Part shown: positions 15,895 through 24,216 of the stretch, piece by piece
Layout: each line of letters starts with the position of its first letter
Position numbering within the stretch: the first letter of the stretch is position 1
Assembly (NCBI GenBank): GCA_026645815.1
Contig: JAPKMR010000027.1
Location: 1-47,222, forward strand
Source of the DNA: Anaerolineae bacterium
Lineage (GTDB): Bacteria; Chloroflexota; Anaerolineae; B4-G1; SLSP01
Reading direction: 5' to 3'
Length of the DNA stretch: 47,222 nt
Program-made: the position numbers and the translations under genes
The notes under the pieces: generated by a model
What the model was told of the DNA's origin: nothing
The model's input: only the letters and a program-made list of their open reading frames with translations
Databases searched by the model: none

Positions 15895-16734
15895 TTACAG
15901 CACCCACCCCATCAGGAGCAGCATGGCAATGAGCCAGATGGCAATAGCGCGACGGTAATGTGTCGCCGGCAGACGTTGGCTGAGTAACAACAGTCCGGGG
16001 AGCGCCAGCAACAGCAGCACCCCGGTTGCCAATGCTTCGCCTTGCCAGAGCAGATATCCCGCCGCCATCAGGGGTCCCAGGAGTGCCGGTAATCCGGGCA
16101 TGGCGTAGAAGCCGAGCAACGCTATGATGGCGAGGCTTCCCCCCAAAGAAAGCGAGCCTTGATTGAGGGTGGCGCCCAGTAACCACGGCAATCCCCCTAA
16201 GGCTACCGCTTCGCCCAGAGTTCCGGGACGTCCGGCGCCCTCACTCCACAGCGCCATCAATTGGGCCCATGCGAAATATACCAGCGTCAACAACAGCGCG
16301 GTGCGTCCTAAGGGCAGGCTCAAGAGGATACCGGCAATGAGTGCCAGCAGGGTTGATCCGAGTGGGGCAGCGAGGGCAGCGCTGCCTTCAGATTGCCACC
16401 AGGCGTGTGCCAGTTCCAGCGCGCGGCTAAGCGCCGCGCCGGGTGCATTGGATTGGACAAAGGGCAGTCGGGGCAGCGGTGTGCGTTGCTCCCAGTGCCG
16501 CCAGCGGCGCAGGTAAACGTTCCACCCAGTGTAGGTGAGCGCACGCCACAGCGGCGCCCAGGCAATCAGCACCAGCGCGCTTGCAAGAGCCAGTTGCGCC
16601 AGGTTCTCCTGGTCCAGATGCCCAGCTGCGGACCAGGCGCCGCCAACCACTGAGGCAAGTGGAACCAAAAGCCAGCCCCCTTCCCAGGGACCGATCCAGG
16701 GGTTGGTACGTTCGGCTGCAACTGTTTCTTCCAT
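15895..16734 (-). CDS. Integral membrane protein, unknown function
   Basis: The product has about 279 residues, mostly hydrophobic, with perhaps eight membrane helices. A more polar segment at about 65-120 contains WNVYLRRWRHWEQRTPLPRLP. I recognise no family motif. An in-frame ATG at 16755 lies upstream of a clear -10 box on the same strand (16744-16749), so it cannot be on that transcript. I therefore chose ATG 16734, ten bases after the -10 box, which gives an almost leaderless mRNA. It is followed 1 bp later by the anchored methyltransferase, so the two probably act together. Confidence 0.65.
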   Translation of the reverse strand: MEETVAAERTNPWIGPWEGGWLLVPLASVVGGAWSAAGHLDQENLAQLALASALVLIAWAPLWRALTYTGWNVYLRRWRHWEQRTPLPRLPFVQSNAPGAALSRALELAHAWWQSEGSAALAAPLGSTLLALIAGILLSLPLGRTALLLTLVYFAWAQLMALWSEGAGRPGTLGEAVALGGLPWLLGATLNQGSLSLGGSLAIIALLGFYAMPGLPALLGPLMAAGYLLWQGEALATGVLLLLALPGLLLLSQRLPATHYRRAIAIWLIAMLLLMGWVL

Positions 16735-16743
16735 CACGGGGGC

Positions 16744-16771
16744 ATTATAAGCCAAGTCGGGGAATCAACAA
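16744..16771 (-). promoter_or_regulatory. Promoter of the membrane protein-methyltransferase operon
   Basis: On the minus strand TTGTTG (16766-16771) and TATAAT (16744-16749) are 16 bp apart. The predicted start of transcription falls at or just before ATG 16734. The -35 box is 14 bp from the end of a family A element. Confidence 0.65.
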
Positions 16772-16785
16772 CTGGGAGTGACACG

Positions 16786-16957
16786 GGGCATTCGTAGCAG
16801 ATGAAAGGGCTTCTGCGTCCCCTGTGAGGCTTGCAGTGCAAATTAGTTGCTTCACCAACGGGTTGCTACGCAACCTGGGGCGAATGCCTTGCTCGCGCTT
16901 CAGAAGCATTGTTCGAAACGTAGGGCGATTTCGGTCAGCGACCTGCTACGAAATCCC
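16786..16957 (-). repeat. Family A MITE-like element, copy 2, with 5-bp duplication
   Basis: This 172-bp element runs opposite to copy 1 at 3948-4129. Its ends GGGCATTCGTAGCAG and CTGCTACGAAATCCC are inverted repeats. It is flanked by perfect direct repeats ACACG at 16781-16785 and 16958-16962, evidence of a real insertion. The internal palindrome is GGTTGC/GCAACC, shorter than in copy 1. Confidence 0.8.
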
Positions 16958-16983
16958 ACACGTCGCTAAATACGTCGCAGTTC

Positions 16984-17916
16984 TCAGTGCTCCTCGGCAG
17001 GCGGTGGGAATTCTGCCATGGTGATTTCCTCGCATGGCTCTACGTGAATATAGGCGCGGTCTACTTCAGCCACACTTTCCACGGCGGTTTGTACGCTATC
17101 CGCAATGTGATGCGCCGCGTAGAGGCTGATGCGCCCATCTACGTTGATGTGCAGGTCGGCGATGAGCTGTGGACCGACATATTCGGTGATGACCTGGTGA
17201 ACGCGCAAAACGCCGGGAACTTTGCCTGCGACCTCGGCAATTTCGTGCCGCAGCTCGGGCGGCGCACCTGCGCCGGTGAGGTATTTCAGATTCTCGTGGG
17301 CGGCTTCAAAGGCGGCGCGGAAAATCCAGAGCGCGACCAGTGCGCCTGCGCCAGGATCAAGCAGAGGATGCAGAAAACGCGAACCGTAGACGCCCAGAAA
17401 AGCTGCGCCAGAAGTGATAACATCGCTGAGATTGTCGCGGGCGGTCGCAGCTAACGCGGGGCTGGTGACCGATGTGGCGATACGGCGGATGGCGAGGTAC
17501 ATACCGGCTTTGAGGACGGCACTGGATAGGAGCACCAGTGTGGGAAGCCCCGGTTCTACGGCGATGCCGCCGCTGAGGAAGCGCTCGATGGCCGCGCGTC
17601 CGGCTTCGTAGCCGGCGTAGGCCATGGCGATAGCAATGACAAGCCCTGCCAGCGGTTCGAAACGGCTGTGCCCCTGAGGATGTGAGAGGTCGGGAGGCTG
17701 TATGGCCATCCACAAGCCCAGGATCATAAACAGAGAATATAGCACGTCCGAGGCTGAATTAGCTGCGTCAGCGTAGAGGGCGACGCTGTCGGAGTAGTGA
17801 GCAGCAATCCCTTTGCCGGCGACGAGCAGCAGGTTGCCAAGTAGCGTGATGAGAATGGCCTGGCGGTAAAGGCGCTGCCGCCCGGCATCCGGTGTGATTT
17901 CACGAACCCATTGCAT
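16984..17916 (-). CDS. Cation diffusion facilitator (CDF) metal transporter
   Basis: The product has 310 residues: six membrane helices, then a cytosolic ferredoxin-like C-terminal domain (about 215-300) with HIADSVQTAVESV and AYIHVEPCEE. The helix II motif reads YADAANSASDV, so the position often held by His or Asp in zinc transporters is Asn. The loop motif SHPQGHSRFEPLAG matches the family's HPxGHxRxE box. CDF proteins export divalent metals (Zn, Fe, Mn, Co) in exchange for protons; the Asn suggests selectivity other than classical zinc, but that is inference. The gene is monocistronic. Confidence 0.9.
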   Translation of the reverse strand: MQWVREITPDAGRQRLYRQAILITLLGNLLLVAGKGIAAHYSDSVALYADAANSASDVLYSLFMILGLWMAIQPPDLSHPQGHSRFEPLAGLVIAIAMAYAGYEAGRAAIERFLSGGIAVEPGLPTLVLLSSAVLKAGMYLAIRRIATSVTSPALAATARDNLSDVITSGAAFLGVYGSRFLHPLLDPGAGALVALWIFRAAFEAAHENLKYLTGAGAPPELRHEIAEVAGKVPGVLRVHQVITEYVGPQLIADLHINVDGRISLYAAHHIADSVQTAVESVAEVDRAYIHVEPCEEITMAEFPPPAEEH

Positions 17917-17933
17917 AGACTTGAATCCTCGAC

Positions 17934-18046
17934 GCAGCTGTTCAGCGTGCTTTCGCTGGTTATAAAAGGATGTTGTTATAGTTTTCCGGCGCCGCGCTGC
18001 ATGCGGCGTCGGAAAATGCTCTTTATAGGATGCGCGAAACCGTTAC
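17934..18046 (-). repeat. Short family B-like element with palindrome
   Basis: The sequence CTGTTCAGCG near 17938 and GTTAC at 18042-18046 resemble family B ends. The centre is a 14-bp stem with one G-T mismatch, TTTTCCGGCGCCGC at 17982-17995 with 18003-18016, and outer arms TATAAAAGGA and TCTTTATAGG also pair. It is shorter than full copies. Its end supplies the stop codon of the adjacent methyltransferase (TAA inside GTAAC on the minus strand). Confidence 0.5.
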
Positions 18047-18939
18047 ACGGGCTCGCGGAAGTTGTAGATGGAGCCTTGCCGTTGCCAGGTGCGGGAACAG
18101 CCTGCGCATGTAAAGGTGGCTTCTGGAGGGGAACCTAAGGGTGTGCCGCATTCAGGACAGGCGAAGAACATCCCTGTGGGCGCGGCATCTTTTTCACCCG
18201 CAGCTGCGCGAACAAAGACACTGGGGCTCCATTGCCACCAACGTCCGGTGGGTTGCACCAGCGTATCCAGTGCCACGAGCCATGAGGTCGGAAGAAGCCG
18301 TTTGAGAAGCCCTATTCTAAAGTGGGATACGGTACGCACGGCTTCACGCTGTAGCCCTGCATGGGCCAGTTTTTCCCAAATCCAACGCGGATGGAAGTCG
18401 AAGTTGAGTGCAATGAATTCTACCGGTTCCAAATCGAAGGGGGACCAGTTTTGCCGGCGCAATAGATAGCGAACCAGCGCTTTGAGATTGTGTTTGTTAG
18501 CAAACTCCAATACGAAGGTACCTTTGGGGGCGAGGATGCGCGCCAAGCCCTGCAGCACGGCGGGAGCATCTACCGCGTGATGTAAGGTGCGAATCATGGT
18601 GACGGTATCAAACAAGCCCGGCACAAAGGGTAATTTATAGAAATCCGCCATGACGTACACGAACTGTGGCGTACCTGTGGCATTCATCTCGCCCAGGCGC
18701 TCCACGGCTTGTTCCAACTGGGTGCTGGCATAGTCGAAGAGCACCACGGTTTCGTAACCGCGATAGAGGTCGGCTAGCCTGCCGAAGCCGGCGCCGATTT
18801 CAATGATGCGCCGCCCGCGGGGCGGGAGCAGCACGCGTAGGGCGGCGCGCTCCGCACCATCTTCGTAGGCGCGCGAGTGATCCCAGAACTCCGTGCTGTA
18901 GCGGGAGCCTTCGTAGTTGCAGATTGGGCGTTCACTCAT
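18043..18939 (-). CDS. SAM methyltransferase with C-terminal zinc ribbon
   Basis: The product has 298 residues. A class I methyltransferase core has motif I IIEIGAGFGRLADL near residue 45, acidic post-I VVLFDYAS and a Methyltransf_11-type segment TVTMIRTLHHAVDAP. A helical stretch follows, then a C-terminal zinc ribbon (about 260-295) with CPECG and CAGC. The layout parallels the methyltransferase at 15060-15893. Its start overlaps the stop of the upstream gene by 4 bp (ATGA). The substrate is unknown; small molecule, lipid or RNA are all possible. Confidence 0.8.
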   Translation of the reverse strand: MSERPICNYEGSRYSTEFWDHSRAYEDGAERAALRVLLPPRGRRIIEIGAGFGRLADLYRGYETVVLFDYASTQLEQAVERLGEMNATGTPQFVYVMADFYKLPFVPGLFDTVTMIRTLHHAVDAPAVLQGLARILAPKGTFVLEFANKHNLKALVRYLLRRQNWSPFDLEPVEFIALNFDFHPRWIWEKLAHAGLQREAVRTVSHFRIGLLKRLLPTSWLVALDTLVQPTGRWWQWSPSVFVRAAAGEKDAAPTGMFFACPECGTPLGSPPEATFTCAGCSRTWQRQGSIYNFREPV

Positions 18940-19526
18940 TGTGGGGTGAGAAGTTCCTCAGGTGAGTCAGGGAGTTGCTGCAGGACGCCTTGAATCGGGC
19001 TGAAAACGCCGCGTAGTTGGGTGATTGCCGGGCCCATCCCCGCTTCATCCAGGGGGATGGTGACCGGTACCTGCATGACCACCGGCACAGTTGTACTAAC
19101 GGGCACGTTGAGATTGAGCGCCACTGGGAGCACCATGCCGGCAGGCAGTTCCAGGCTGACCCAACCATAAATGGTGCCCTGGTTTCCCAGGCTAAAGGTC
19201 GTGGGCACACTCAGCGGCACCGGTTGCGTGAGGACAACGTTGGTGTTTTGCTGTAGGGGCAAATCGAAGACCACTGGCAAAGCGTCATTGATAGCGACCG
19301 TGGTCTGAATGTTGGTTTCTCCAAGGGCGGCAAAGGCAGCATCCAAATCCCCAAGCAACGGTTCCGCGACTTGCGTTTTTGCTACGAAGAGGGGTCTGAT
19401 CATCAATAGCAAAACGATGACCAGAATGAGATTGACAAAGAAAGAGAACAAGAGTGCGATGTTCTTGAAGGCGTCCCAAAAATGTGTTTGCCGCTTCCTG
19501 GTTTGTTGTGTGCTTGCTTCTGCCAC
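18936..19526 (-). CDS. Membrane-anchored hypothetical protein
   Basis: The product has about 196 residues. A polar N-terminus is followed by one strong membrane helix (about 22-45, SFFVNLILVIVLLLMI) and an extracytoplasmic, beta-rich region with repeated Val/Pro/Thr strands such as VPLSVPTTFSL and VPVVMQVPVTIPL. I recognise no family. The start is taken as GTG 19526 because an AGGAGGT site lies 5 bp before it; the longer frame from 19562 would place this site inside the gene. It is translationally coupled to the downstream methyltransferase. Confidence 0.65.
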   Translation of the reverse strand: MAEASTQQTRKRQTHFWDAFKNIALLFSFFVNLILVIVLLLMIRPLFVAKTQVAEPLLGDLDAAFAALGETNIQTTVAINDALPVVFDLPLQQNTNVVLTQPVPLSVPTTFSLGNQGTIYGWVSLELPAGMVLPVALNLNVPVSTTVPVVMQVPVTIPLDEAGMGPAITQLRGVFSPIQGVLQQLPDSPEELLTPQ

Positions 19527-19712
19527 AGTTGACCTCCTGGCGAGAAAGGTGATCACAGGCAACGCTTGCTGAACGGGAATCGAAAGTGATTCAGGTTCGC
19601 TGCTCGTCGCTGGTTTTAACCGTTTGATAACGATCTGGCGCTTGATTCCTCTTCAAAAAGAAAATGATGGTATGAGAATATCTTACCATGGGTTATTAAA
19701 ACTGCAAGGCTT

Positions 19713-19968
19713 ATCGGGGTATACGACAGAATATTGGAGAAGATAAGACCGTCATCTTGTAACCAACCCGCATCAGCGATCAACTCTTTGCGCCGCCGTA
19801 CTCGGCGCTTCTTTTTGCGAGCGTGATTTTCGTGGACGTGGCTTCGCCCGTCCACGAAAATCACAAAAAAACCTACCTCTGCATCTCTTTGGCGCGCCCA
19901 CTTGTCTAAACGCATTGTCTCACCAAGCCGACCTTTGAACTTCCCAATAACTTGTCCTATACCCCGAT
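19713..19968 (+). repeat. Family C MITE-like element, best complete copy
   Basis: This 256-bp element has imperfect terminal inverted repeats ATCGGGGTATACGACA and TGTCCTATACCCCGAT, which extend inward to an AATATTGG/CCAATAAC pair. The centre is a perfect 16-bp stem, GTGATTTTCGTGGACG, near 19823-19864. Other copies: 1-163 (part), 28100-28362, 46862-47088 and 47097 to the window end. No ORF worth calling and no clear target duplication was seen. The stretch 19563-19712 upstream holds no recognised feature. Confidence 0.75.
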
Positions 19969-20084
19969 CTGTTTGCGTCCAGGCTAAGTGCTTCTATAAT
20001 TCGGATTGCGCGCACTCGTGCTGCGATGGTGGTATAAAGGACTTTCTTTGCCGGTGAGCGACAATCCGTGAACGGTATTCAGTT

Positions 20085-21374
20085 ATGACACGTTATTTCC
20101 CTGCCTCTATTCAATCTGTGGCGCCTGATAGCGTCGCCGCACGTGCGGGAATCATGCCAGGGGATGTGTTGCTGGCACTTAATGGTTTGCCTTTGCGCGA
20201 TGTGATTGATGCCCATCTGCTCGCCTCAGTGCCGCGACTGAGTTTTCTCCTTGAGCGGAATGGCAGGCGCATACGCCTGCCAGCACAACGGCGCTATGGT
20301 GAGCCATTAGGGCTTGAATTTGTCGAGGATCTTTTCGACGCGCCCCTGCGCGTATGTCGCAACAACTGTGATTTCTGTTTTGTGGCACAGATGGCGCCGG
20401 GCCTGCGTTCCCCGTTGTACGTGAAGGATGATGATTACCGGCTGTCGTTTCTGCACGGCAATTACATCTCCCTTACGAACCTCGCCCCCTCAGATTGGGA
20501 GCGAATCATCGAGCAATTCCTTAGCCCCCTCTATGTATCCGTTCACGCCACCATGCCTGAGGTGCGGGTAGGCCTGATGCACAATCCACACGCCGGAGAA
20601 ATTATGACGCAACTTCAGCGTCTGGTGGAGGCTGGTATTCAGATTCACACTCAGGCGGTAGTGGTGCCTGAACGCAACGATGGCGCCTGTCTGGATCGCA
20701 CAATTGCCGACCTGGCGGGACTTTATCCCGGCGTACGCTCGCTGTGTGTGGTGCCGGTAGGGCTGACCCGTTGGCACAATCCGGCGTTGTGCCCTTTTAC
20801 CGCGGCTGAGGCGACAGCAACACTTGAACAAACGTTAGCGCACCAGGAAAGATTGCGCCGAACTCTAGGCACCGGTTTTGTCTATCCCTCGGATGAATGG
20901 TTCTTGCGCTCAGGGCAAGTTATCCCATCCCTGTCTGATTACGACGACCTGTTGCCGGCGCTGGTGGAAAACGGTGTCGGAATGGTGCGCCTTTTCATGG
21001 AAGAATGGACTTCCACGTGCGCGAACCTCGAGGCTTTAGGGGGAGCAAAGCAGACCTGGGTGACCGGGACGCTCTTCGCGCCGTTGTTGCGGAACTATGC
21101 TCAGGATTTTCGGCGGGTGACCGGCATTGCGGCTGAGGTGATTGCCGTCCCTAATCACGCCTTTGGTGAAACGGTGACCGTGACGGGATTGCTCTCTGGG
21201 GTGGATATTCTAGCAGCCCTGGCGGAAGCCGACTTGGGAGAGGTGATTGTCGTGCCGGAAGTGATTTTCCGTGGTCCCGGAGCGCAAACGCTGGACGGCT
21301 TCTCGGCACACGGCTTGAGTGAGCGCCTGGGACGGCCTGTATACCTTTGGGGCGCGGCGCCACTCGTGGATTGA
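20085..21374 (+). CDS. PDZ-radical SAM-DUF512 protein
   Basis: The product has 429 residues. An N-terminal PDZ-like module (about 5-65, SVAPDSVAARAGIMPGDVLLALNG) precedes a radical SAM-type cysteine motif CRNNCDFC (CX3CX2C) near residue 91 and then the DUF512 region with VSVHATMPEVRVGLMHNP and VVPVGLTRWH. The family is widespread in Firmicutes, Chloroflexota and Cyanobacteria. Its function is not established; links to Fe-S or GTPase (Der) biology have been suggested only by gene neighbourhood. Here it stands alone. Length matches the family. Confidence 0.9.
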   Translation: MTRYFPASIQSVAPDSVAARAGIMPGDVLLALNGLPLRDVIDAHLLASVPRLSFLLERNGRRIRLPAQRRYGEPLGLEFVEDLFDAPLRVCRNNCDFCFVAQMAPGLRSPLYVKDDDYRLSFLHGNYISLTNLAPSDWERIIEQFLSPLYVSVHATMPEVRVGLMHNPHAGEIMTQLQRLVEAGIQIHTQAVVVPERNDGACLDRTIADLAGLYPGVRSLCVVPVGLTRWHNPALCPFTAAEATATLEQTLAHQERLRRTLGTGFVYPSDEWFLRSGQVIPSLSDYDDLLPALVENGVGMVRLFMEEWTSTCANLEALGGAKQTWVTGTLFAPLLRNYAQDFRRVTGIAAEVIAVPNHAFGETVTVTGLLSGVDILAALAEADLGEVIVVPEVIFRGPGAQTLDGFSAHGLSERLGRPVYLWGAAPLVD

Positions 21375-21458
21375 GGGCTGGTATCGGGATTCTGTAGCAT
21401 GGAGCTGCAGCGGCAGATTGATCGAGATTACGCTATGCCTTGTACCCCTTCATCTGCC

Positions 21459-21486
21459 TTGACATTTCGCTGTGCCATAGTAATCT
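21459..21486 (+). promoter_or_regulatory. Candidate promoter of the first sugar ABC operon
   Basis: A perfect -35 box TTGACA (21459-21464) is followed after 16 bp by a weak -10 candidate TAATCT (21481-21486). Further down, an imperfect palindrome GGTGGTTAAGCACC (21542-21555) just before the ribosome-binding site might be an operator. Evidence is modest. The rest of 21375-21577 holds nothing recognised. Confidence 0.35.
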
Positions 21487-21577
21487 CAAGTCATTAGCGT
21501 GTGTTCCCAAGAATATCGTTGATTGCTCATTCATTCTGTGTGGTGGTTAAGCACCGCTTACGAGGAGGGTTTTATCT

Positions 21578-22789
21578 GTGAAACCTGCGACTGAGACCTC
21601 AGGTACTTTGGAAGACCTCTCAGAGTTGTCTCGCTCCCGACGCAAGCGGCGCGTACGCGAGGCTATTGAATCCTACTTGTTTCTTCTGCCCGGCACTTTG
21701 TTGCTCCTTGTTTTCAATGTTTTCCCCCTGGGATATGCCTTTTATATCAGCTTGTACCAGTGGCGCATCCGCAAGGGTAAATTTATCGGTTTAGATAATT
21801 ACTTGCGCGCGCTGGGTGATCCCAAAGACGTTTTCTTTGTCTTGGCTGGTTTGGGACTTCTTGCAGGCGCCTGGATGTTATGGCGCAAGGTGTCTGCAGA
21901 AACCTCGACCCGCGAATTGCTGCTGCGGTTTGGTGCTATCGTGATGCTCATCACTGGGGGACTGGCATTGGTGCTGGGCTTCCCGAAGATGCTTGAAACC
22001 GGCGATAGCGAGATTTTCAAATCGTTGTTGATCACCTTCTACTACTCACTCGGCACAGTTCCAATGCAAATTGTGCTCTCATTTCTCCTGGCAAATATCC
22101 TCTTCCGTAATATCAGGGGCAAGTCAACCTGGCGGATGCTCTACTTCTTGCCCTACGTCACCGTTACGGTCGCTTCAGCCGCAGTGTGGCAATCCATTTT
22201 TGACCCTAGCAAAGGGCTGCTCAATGTCGGTTTGCTCAGTGTGGGGGTGCCAGAGTCTAGTTTGCCACGCTGGCTCTTTGAAGCCAAAGGTATCAACCTT
22301 GTGCTGGCTGAGATGTTGGGCATCAACTTGCCGCAGTGGATGGGGGGACCCAGTCTGGCATTGATATCGGTCGTCATCTATAGCATCTGGGTCTATGTGG
22401 GCTACAACACGGTGATTTACTTGTCAGGACTGGGGAATATTCCCATTGCCTTGTACGAAGCTGCCGAGATTGATGGGGCAAGTCGTTGGGATATTCTGCG
22501 AAAAATCACGATTCCCCTGGTTTCGCCAACCACGTATTTCCTGGTGATGATGGGCGTCTTGGGAACCTTCCGCGCTTTCAATCAGATTTATGTGATGACG
22601 AGGTTGGTTGGTCCGGTAGGCTCACCACAGGGCACCACGATGACGGCGAGCATGTTGATCTGGAAGCATTTCTGGGAGGGCAACCGTTTTGGCTACGCTT
22701 CAGCCGTGGCCTTCATTTTGACCGCGGTAATGTTGGGTATTAGTTGGATACAGAATCGCGCTTCTGAGGGAAAGGTGTTCTATGGCTGA
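21578..22789 (+). CDS. CUT1 sugar ABC permease, MalF-type, enlarged
   Basis: The product has 403 residues and starts at GTG after GAGGAGG. The first helix (FLLPGTLLLLVFNVFPLGYAF) and the C-terminal EAA coupling loop (YEAAEIDGASRWDILRKITIPL) are typical of MalF/UgpA permeases, which are usually about 290-310 residues. The extra length lies between helix 1 and the core, at about 85-140, and reads as two additional membrane helices (VFFVLAGLGLLAGAWML and LLRFGAIVMLITGGLALVL). It overlaps the next gene by 8 bp. No ATPase gene is present, so a shared MsmX-like ATPase elsewhere is likely. Confidence 0.9.
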   Translation: MKPATETSGTLEDLSELSRSRRKRRVREAIESYLFLLPGTLLLLVFNVFPLGYAFYISLYQWRIRKGKFIGLDNYLRALGDPKDVFFVLAGLGLLAGAWMLWRKVSAETSTRELLLRFGAIVMLITGGLALVLGFPKMLETGDSEIFKSLLITFYYSLGTVPMQIVLSFLLANILFRNIRGKSTWRMLYFLPYVTVTVASAAVWQSIFDPSKGLLNVGLLSVGVPESSLPRWLFEAKGINLVLAEMLGINLPQWMGGPSLALISVVIYSIWVYVGYNTVIYLSGLGNIPIALYEAAEIDGASRWDILRKITIPLVSPTTYFLVMMGVLGTFRAFNQIYVMTRLVGPVGSPQGTTMTASMLIWKHFWEGNRFGYASAVAFILTAVMLGISWIQNRASEGKVFYG

Positions 22790-24098
22790 GATCTCCAAAC
22801 CCATCAAGTCGTTGCGCCATTATCAAGTGCTTTATGGAGTTTCGCGTTTCTTGCTGTATGGGATTCTGACCCTTGGGGCTATCATCGCCATTATTCCCTT
22901 CATCTGGATGACCCAGACCGCCTTTAAGACATATGGTGAGCACTCGGCGCGTAAGTTCTGGCCCGCTGCATTAACGGCGGCGCCTTATGCCGAGCGCCCG
23001 GCGTCGCGCGAGGTGGTCGTTGACATGCAACCGGCGGATGACTGGAGAAATGTGCCGCGTTCCTACAGTCAGGCACTGGGGGGATCTATTACGGTTGATG
23101 CTGTCTCCCGACACGTTGCCTCGGAGCTGGAACGCAAGAATTTCTCCATACCCTTTGAGGTTAACATTCTGGCGGTGGACTTGACCGATGATGATACCGC
23201 CAATTACGATTCTTTTCGCCTGACCGTTGGCACCAAGGTGGTAGGGCAGTTTATCACGCGCATTGACGGACGGCAGATCGGCGGACCTAATTACGAAGGG
23301 GCTGACCGTGGGCGATGGGGCCCTCACTACCAGGTGATAGACCCGAATCCCAACCATTTTGTCGTCCGTGAATCCTGGGATGTGGGGCATATTCTCTTCA
23401 ATAACTTCATCTATGCCTGGAAAGATGCTAACTTTGCCCGCTATATGAGCAATAGCACCATTATCACGATCATCACCATCATCGGGGTGGTTGTGACCAG
23501 CACATTGGCTGCTTATGCCTTTGCGCGGATGAAGTTCCCAGGGCGCAATTTGGTTTTTACGATCTACCTGGCGACCTATATGATTCCAGGCGCAGTGACT
23601 TTGATTCCTAATTATCTGATCATCGTCGGCTTGGAAGAATTCTTTCAGACGACCTTTGGTATCAAGAACGCCTGGTATGATAGCTGGACGGCGCAAACCA
23701 TACCCTTTATGATTAACGCTTTTAGCGTCTTTCTACTGCGGCAATTCTTTGCCCAGATTCCGGATGACCTGTTTGATGCCGCATTGATTGATGGCGCGGG
23801 GCACCTCCGTTTCCTTACGCAAGTTGTGGTGCCGCTCTCTAAGGCGCCCATTATGACGGTGATTATCTTCAACGGCATTTGGGCGTGGAATCAGCTCCAG
23901 TGGCCCTTGATTGTGACCAGCTCAGAGAAATGGCGTCCCGTCACGGTGGGCTTGATCAGTTTTATCAGTGATGCTGCAGCAGAGACCCATTTAATCATGG
24001 CTGGTTCGGTCATCACCATGATTCCGATCCTTGTACTCTATTTCTTCACTCAGAAGACCTTCACTGAGGGCATCGCGACGACGGGTTTGAAGGGTTAA
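22782..24098 (+). CDS. CUT1 sugar ABC permease, MalG-type, with extracytoplasmic insert
   Basis: The product has 438 residues against about 280 for the family. Helix 1 (about 25-48) is followed by roughly 150 extra residues (about 55-205) that are polar and beta-rich and should lie outside the cell, for example NILAVDLTDDDTANYDSFRL. The remaining five helices are normal and include the EAA loop DAALIDGAGHLRFLTQVVVPL. The C-terminus ends EGIATTGLKG, typical for MalG. It is translationally coupled to the MalF-type gene. The insert may help dock a binding protein or trap substrate; that is inference. Confidence 0.9.
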   Translation: MAEISKPIKSLRHYQVLYGVSRFLLYGILTLGAIIAIIPFIWMTQTAFKTYGEHSARKFWPAALTAAPYAERPASREVVVDMQPADDWRNVPRSYSQALGGSITVDAVSRHVASELERKNFSIPFEVNILAVDLTDDDTANYDSFRLTVGTKVVGQFITRIDGRQIGGPNYEGADRGRWGPHYQVIDPNPNHFVVRESWDVGHILFNNFIYAWKDANFARYMSNSTIITIITIIGVVVTSTLAAYAFARMKFPGRNLVFTIYLATYMIPGAVTLIPNYLIIVGLEEFFQTTFGIKNAWYDSWTAQTIPFMINAFSVFLLRQFFAQIPDDLFDAALIDGAGHLRFLTQVVVPLSKAPIMTVIIFNGIWAWNQLQWPLIVTSSEKWRPVTVGLISFISDAAAETHLIMAGSVITMIPILVLYFFTQKTFTEGIATTGLKG

Positions 24099-24099
24099 A

Positions 24100-24127
24100 C
24101 TTGCGCAAACTGGAAATGGCGTATAAT
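24100..24127 (+). promoter_or_regulatory. Candidate promoter/operator before the binding-protein gene
   Basis: A perfect TATAAT (24122-24127) lies in the gap between permease and binding protein. At the -35 position is TTGCGCAA (24101-24108), an 8-bp palindrome with the central CG seen in LacI-family operators. It could boost and regulate binding-protein expression separately. The -35 match is poor and no LacI gene is in the window. Confidence 0.4.
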
Positions 24128-24216
24128 AAAGATTGGGCATATTTGTGACTCCTGTTTGTGTTGAATCACGTGCCCATCGTATCGTGTTTGACTTTAGTTC
24201 TTAGGAGGAGATTACT

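Noticed and set aside
22971..23696. Open frame of 241 codons opposite the MalG-type permease
   Set aside because: It is antisense to a clear gene, lacks a ribosome-binding site and has no recognisable motif.
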